In this document: one piece after another, positions 4,906-6,771 of the stretch
Layout of the letters: each line of letters opens with the position of its first letter
Position numbering within the stretch: position 1 is the first letter of the stretch
NCBI GenBank assembly: GCA_900554745.1
Contig: USIU01000068.1
Location: 1 to 6,771 of the forward strand
DNA: 6,771 nt
DNA from: an uncultured Leuconostoc sp.
GTDB lineage: Bacteria; Bacillota; Bacilli; Lactobacillales; Lactobacillaceae
Reading direction: 5' to 3'
Made by a program: the position numbers and the translations under genes
The notes under the pieces: generated by a model
What the model was told of the DNA's origin: nothing
Databases searched by the model: none
What the model saw: the letters and a program-made list of their open reading frames with translations, nothing else

Positions 4906-6261
4906 ATGGCAAAACAACTGAGTACCAAGTTGTCAGCGTTTTTGTTATTGGGAACCGTGATGATTTTGGCAGTGGGCGTGATTGGCTTTGGCCTCATGCC
5001 GATTGCCCCAATTTTGGCGGTGATTGGCTTAATCATGGTGGTGGCACGCTTGCGCGGCGTGTCATGGGCAACGAGCCAACGGGAACTGGTGAAGGGGATT
5101 GAATCAGGGCTGACACCATTATTCCTTTTCTTATTGATTGGGGCATTAATTGCACTGTGGCTGGCGACCGGCGTGATTCCCACGATGATTTGGGCGGGCT
5201 TTAAAATTTTAACCCCAGCATTTTTCTTACCCACGGCATTTGTCACGACATCGCTGGTGGGGGCTTTGATTGGGAGTGCCTTTACGACGTTGTCTACAGT
5301 TGGCGTCTCGCTGATGGGTGTGGGGACGTTGATGGGGATGAATCCAGCGATTGTGGCCGGAATTGTCTTATCAGGGGCTATTTTTGGTGATAAAAGTTCG
5401 CCCTTATCCGAATCAACGAATTTGGCCAGTGCGATTTCAGGAACGGATCTCTTTGCCCACATTAAAAATTTGATGTGGACGACCTTACCAGCTTGGGGCG
5501 TGACGTTTATTGTGAGTGTGCTCTTGAGTGCGGGATACCGAGCAGACGCACAGGCAACCCAAAAGATTGCCGCCTTATTACCCTTGCTACAACCAACCTG
5601 GTGGGCACTTGTGCCATTAGGTTTGCTGGTGGTGACGGCTTGGTATAAAATCCCAGCTATTCCGGCGCTGATGCTCAATATTTTAATCACGAGTGTTGCC
5701 TTTTTATGGCAACATAATGTGCCAGCACTAGCAGATTTGGTCGTTAATGGCTTTAAAACCACCAGCACGAACTCAACCTTGATGGCCTTGCTTAACCGTG
5801 GGGGGATGGCTGCGATGATGTCAACCATCATGATGATTATGTTGGCCTTGGGCCTGGGCGGCTTGCTCAGTGGCCTGGGTATTTTACAGGCTGTCATGCA
5901 ACCAATTGTGGCGCACCTCAAAACGCAACGCGCCATTGTGTTGGCAACTTTGCTGACGGGGATTGGGGCCAATTTTTTGGTGGGTGAGCAGTATCTTGCC
6001 ACAATTTTGCCCGGCCAATTGTTTAAGGACAGTTTTAAAGCGGTCAACCTCTCACCCTTGGCGCTGGGGCGGACGATTGAAGACTCGGGTACGGTGATGA
6101 ATTATTTGGTGCCTTGGGGTGTTGCCGGTGGTTTTGCGGCACAAACGTTAGGCGTCCCCGTACTAGAATTTGCACCCTTTACCTTGTTTGCCTTACTGTC
6201 ACCGGTGATGTCGATTTTGTCAGCGGTCACGGGCATTGGGTTAAAACAAGCCGATAATTAA
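4906..6261 (+). CDS. NhaC-superfamily transporter, T-box controlled; probable tyrosine transporter
   Basis: This is a 451-residue multi-pass inner-membrane protein of the NhaC Na+/H+ antiporter superfamily. Signature segments are GAIFGDKSSPLSESTNLA (157-174), NFLVGEQYLATILPGQLF (356-373) and the family's RTIEDSGTVMNYLVPWG (389-405). About 11-12 hydrophobic helices are apparent. The start is ATG 4906, behind AGGAG (4894-4898). An in-frame extension upstream to TTG 4816 would run through the attenuator and is not real. Members of this superfamily have been assigned as amino acid transporters, including predicted tyrosine and methionine carriers under T-box control. The T-box leader here, with probable UAC specifier, therefore argues for tyrosine uptake coupled to Na+ or H+. 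A pure antiporter or a malate/lactate-type exchanger (MleN-like) would be the alternatives. It is monocistronic, closed by the terminator at 6266-6301. Confidence 0.88.
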   Translation: MAKQLSTKLSAFLLLGTVMILAVGVIGFGLMPIAPILAVIGLIMVVARLRGVSWATSQRELVKGIESGLTPLFLFLLIGALIALWLATGVIPTMIWAGFKILTPAFFLPTAFVTTSLVGALIGSAFTTLSTVGVSLMGVGTLMGMNPAIVAGIVLSGAIFGDKSSPLSESTNLASAISGTDLFAHIKNLMWTTLPAWGVTFIVSVLLSAGYRADAQATQKIAALLPLLQPTWWALVPLGLLVVTAWYKIPAIPALMLNILITSVAFLWQHNVPALADLVVNGFKTTSTNSTLMALLNRGGMAAMMSTIMMIMLALGLGGLLSGLGILQAVMQPIVAHLKTQRAIVLATLLTGIGANFLVGEQYLATILPGQLFKDSFKAVNLSPLALGRTIEDSGTVMNYLVPWGVAGGFAAQTLGVPVLEFAPFTLFALLSPVMSILSAVTGIGLKQADN

Positions 6262-6265
6262 TTTA

Positions 6266-6301
6266 AAAACGCGTGACGCCACATCGTGGGTCACGCGTTT
6301 T
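6266..6301 (+). terminator. Rho-independent terminator after the NhaC-type gene
   Basis: A perfect 12-base stem, AAAACGCGTGAC (6266-6277) with GTCACGCGTTTT (6290-6301), continues after one bulged G into CCAC/GTGG with an ATC loop. It begins 4 bases after the stop codon and could function on both strands. Confidence 0.9.
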
Positions 6302-6328
6302 ATTGTGGGGTGCTTGGTCAAGGGGACG

Positions 6329-6337
6329 TGGTATAAT
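6329..6337 (+). promoter_or_regulatory. Extended -10 promoter of the downstream membrane protein gene
   Basis: TGGTATAAT gives a perfect TATAAT (6332-6337) with the TG extension one base upstream. No good -35 lies 16-18 bases before it, which is typical of extended -10 promoters. The start point would be near 6344, leaving a leader of about 60 bases before the ATG at 6406. Confidence 0.65.
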
Positions 6338-6405
6338 CGAGTAAACATGGCATGACCACTGGAACAGAGATGGGCTGTTAGATTGGTGGTACGGGAGTAA
6401 GAAAG

Positions 6406-6771
6406 ATGATTCGTGATATGGTGCGTGCAAAACCGTTAAGTTGGTTATTATTTATTTTAGGGTCAGATATTTTAACGGCCTATGTGCTGAATATGTGGCA
6501 CCAACAACCATTTAGCACCCCACAAGATTATTGGACGATTTTGAAATTAGTCAGCATGGATATGATCAGTTTTGTGTTCATCATGTTGTTTTTGGATTGG
6601 TTACATGTGAAGTTTTTTGCTGGGCAACCAGAGAACTGGTTTGATAAGACGACCCGCATTGGCGGAAATATTTTAGCGGCCTACTTTGGATGGTTTAGTG
6701 TTCTCTATATTGGCGTACAAGGGATAATTTTGTCATTGCAGCAGACGCAAGTATTCCAAAGTGATGAGCTT
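6406..6771 (+). CDS. Unrecognised multi-pass membrane protein, N-terminal 122 residues (cut by window edge)
   Basis: An open frame starts at ATG 6406, behind GGGAG (6393-6397), and continues without a stop to the right edge. I do not recognise the family. Visible features are a short basic N-terminus (MIRDMVRAKP) and hydrophobic segments at about 11-28, 43-66 and 85-111. A polar, positively charged stretch (KFFAGQPENWFDKTTR, 69-84) lies between the second and third segments, so at least three membrane passes are expected. It has its own extended -10 promoter and is insulated from the NhaC unit by a strong terminator, so it is an independent unit. No function can be assigned. Confidence 0.75.
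   Translation, partial: MIRDMVRAKPLSWLLFILGSDILTAYVLNMWHQQPFSTPQDYWTILKLVSMDMISFVFIMLFLDWLHVKFFAGQPENWFDKTTRIGGNILAAYFGWFSVLYIGVQGIILSLQQTQVFQSDEL

Noticed and set aside
4875..6047. Minus-strand open frame of 390 codons
   Set aside because: It lies antisense to the NhaC-type gene, has no ribosome binding site or recognisable domain, and its composition (Pro, Ala, Lys, Thr, Ile rich) is that of an antisense frame over a membrane protein.
6381..6400. T-box-like string GGTGGTACGGG upstream of the last gene
   Set aside because: It lacks the ACC that follows the UGGN bulge in a true T-box, and there is no Stem I or terminator in the short leader.

Overview
The window looks like chromosomal DNA of a Gram-positive lactic acid bacterium (order Lactobacillales, probably Lactobacillaceae). 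The grounds are strong GGAGG-type ribosome binding sites, two likely TTG starts, a cre-like site, LacI and GPH families typical of this group, rho-independent terminators with long A/T-flanked stems, and a T-box leader. Genus cannot be fixed from sequence alone. Base composition, judged by eye, is moderate in the genes and AT-rich between them.

Region 1 (1-4160) is a divergent ester/sugar-type locus. On the minus strand is the N-terminal two-thirds or so of a carboxylesterase, cut by the left edge. On the plus strand is a three-gene operon: a GPH-family (MelB/XylP-like) transporter, an alpha/beta hydrolase of the cinnamoyl/feruloyl-esterase-like type that overlaps it by ATGA, and a LacI-family repressor. 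A long hairpin terminator closes the operon. The two divergent promoters are both near-consensus, and both carry an AACGCG-type element in exactly the 8 bases before the -10 box, which suggests common control by the LacI protein. A cre-like site sits just downstream of the operon promoter. No glycosidase is visible, so the set (transporter, two ester hydrolases, regulator) suggests uptake and de-esterification of an esterified small molecule, perhaps an acylated sugar or glycoside. That role is inference.

Region 2 (4161-4592) has no confident gene. It holds several hairpins, an 11-base direct repeat, a well-initiated 20-codon ORF and a 25-codon ORF that could be a transposase remnant.

Region 3 (4593-6301) is a complete T-box regulated transport unit: a promoter (TTGACA-17-TACACT), a T-box leader with a probable UAC (Tyr) specifier and UGGU tRNA-end-binding bulge, an intrinsic terminator, a NhaC-superfamily transporter of 451 aa, and a strong terminator. 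The leader points to an amino acid transporter, most likely for tyrosine, rather than a housekeeping Na+/H+ antiporter.

Region 4 (6302-6771) has an extended -10 promoter and the start of an unrecognised multi-pass membrane protein that runs off the right edge.
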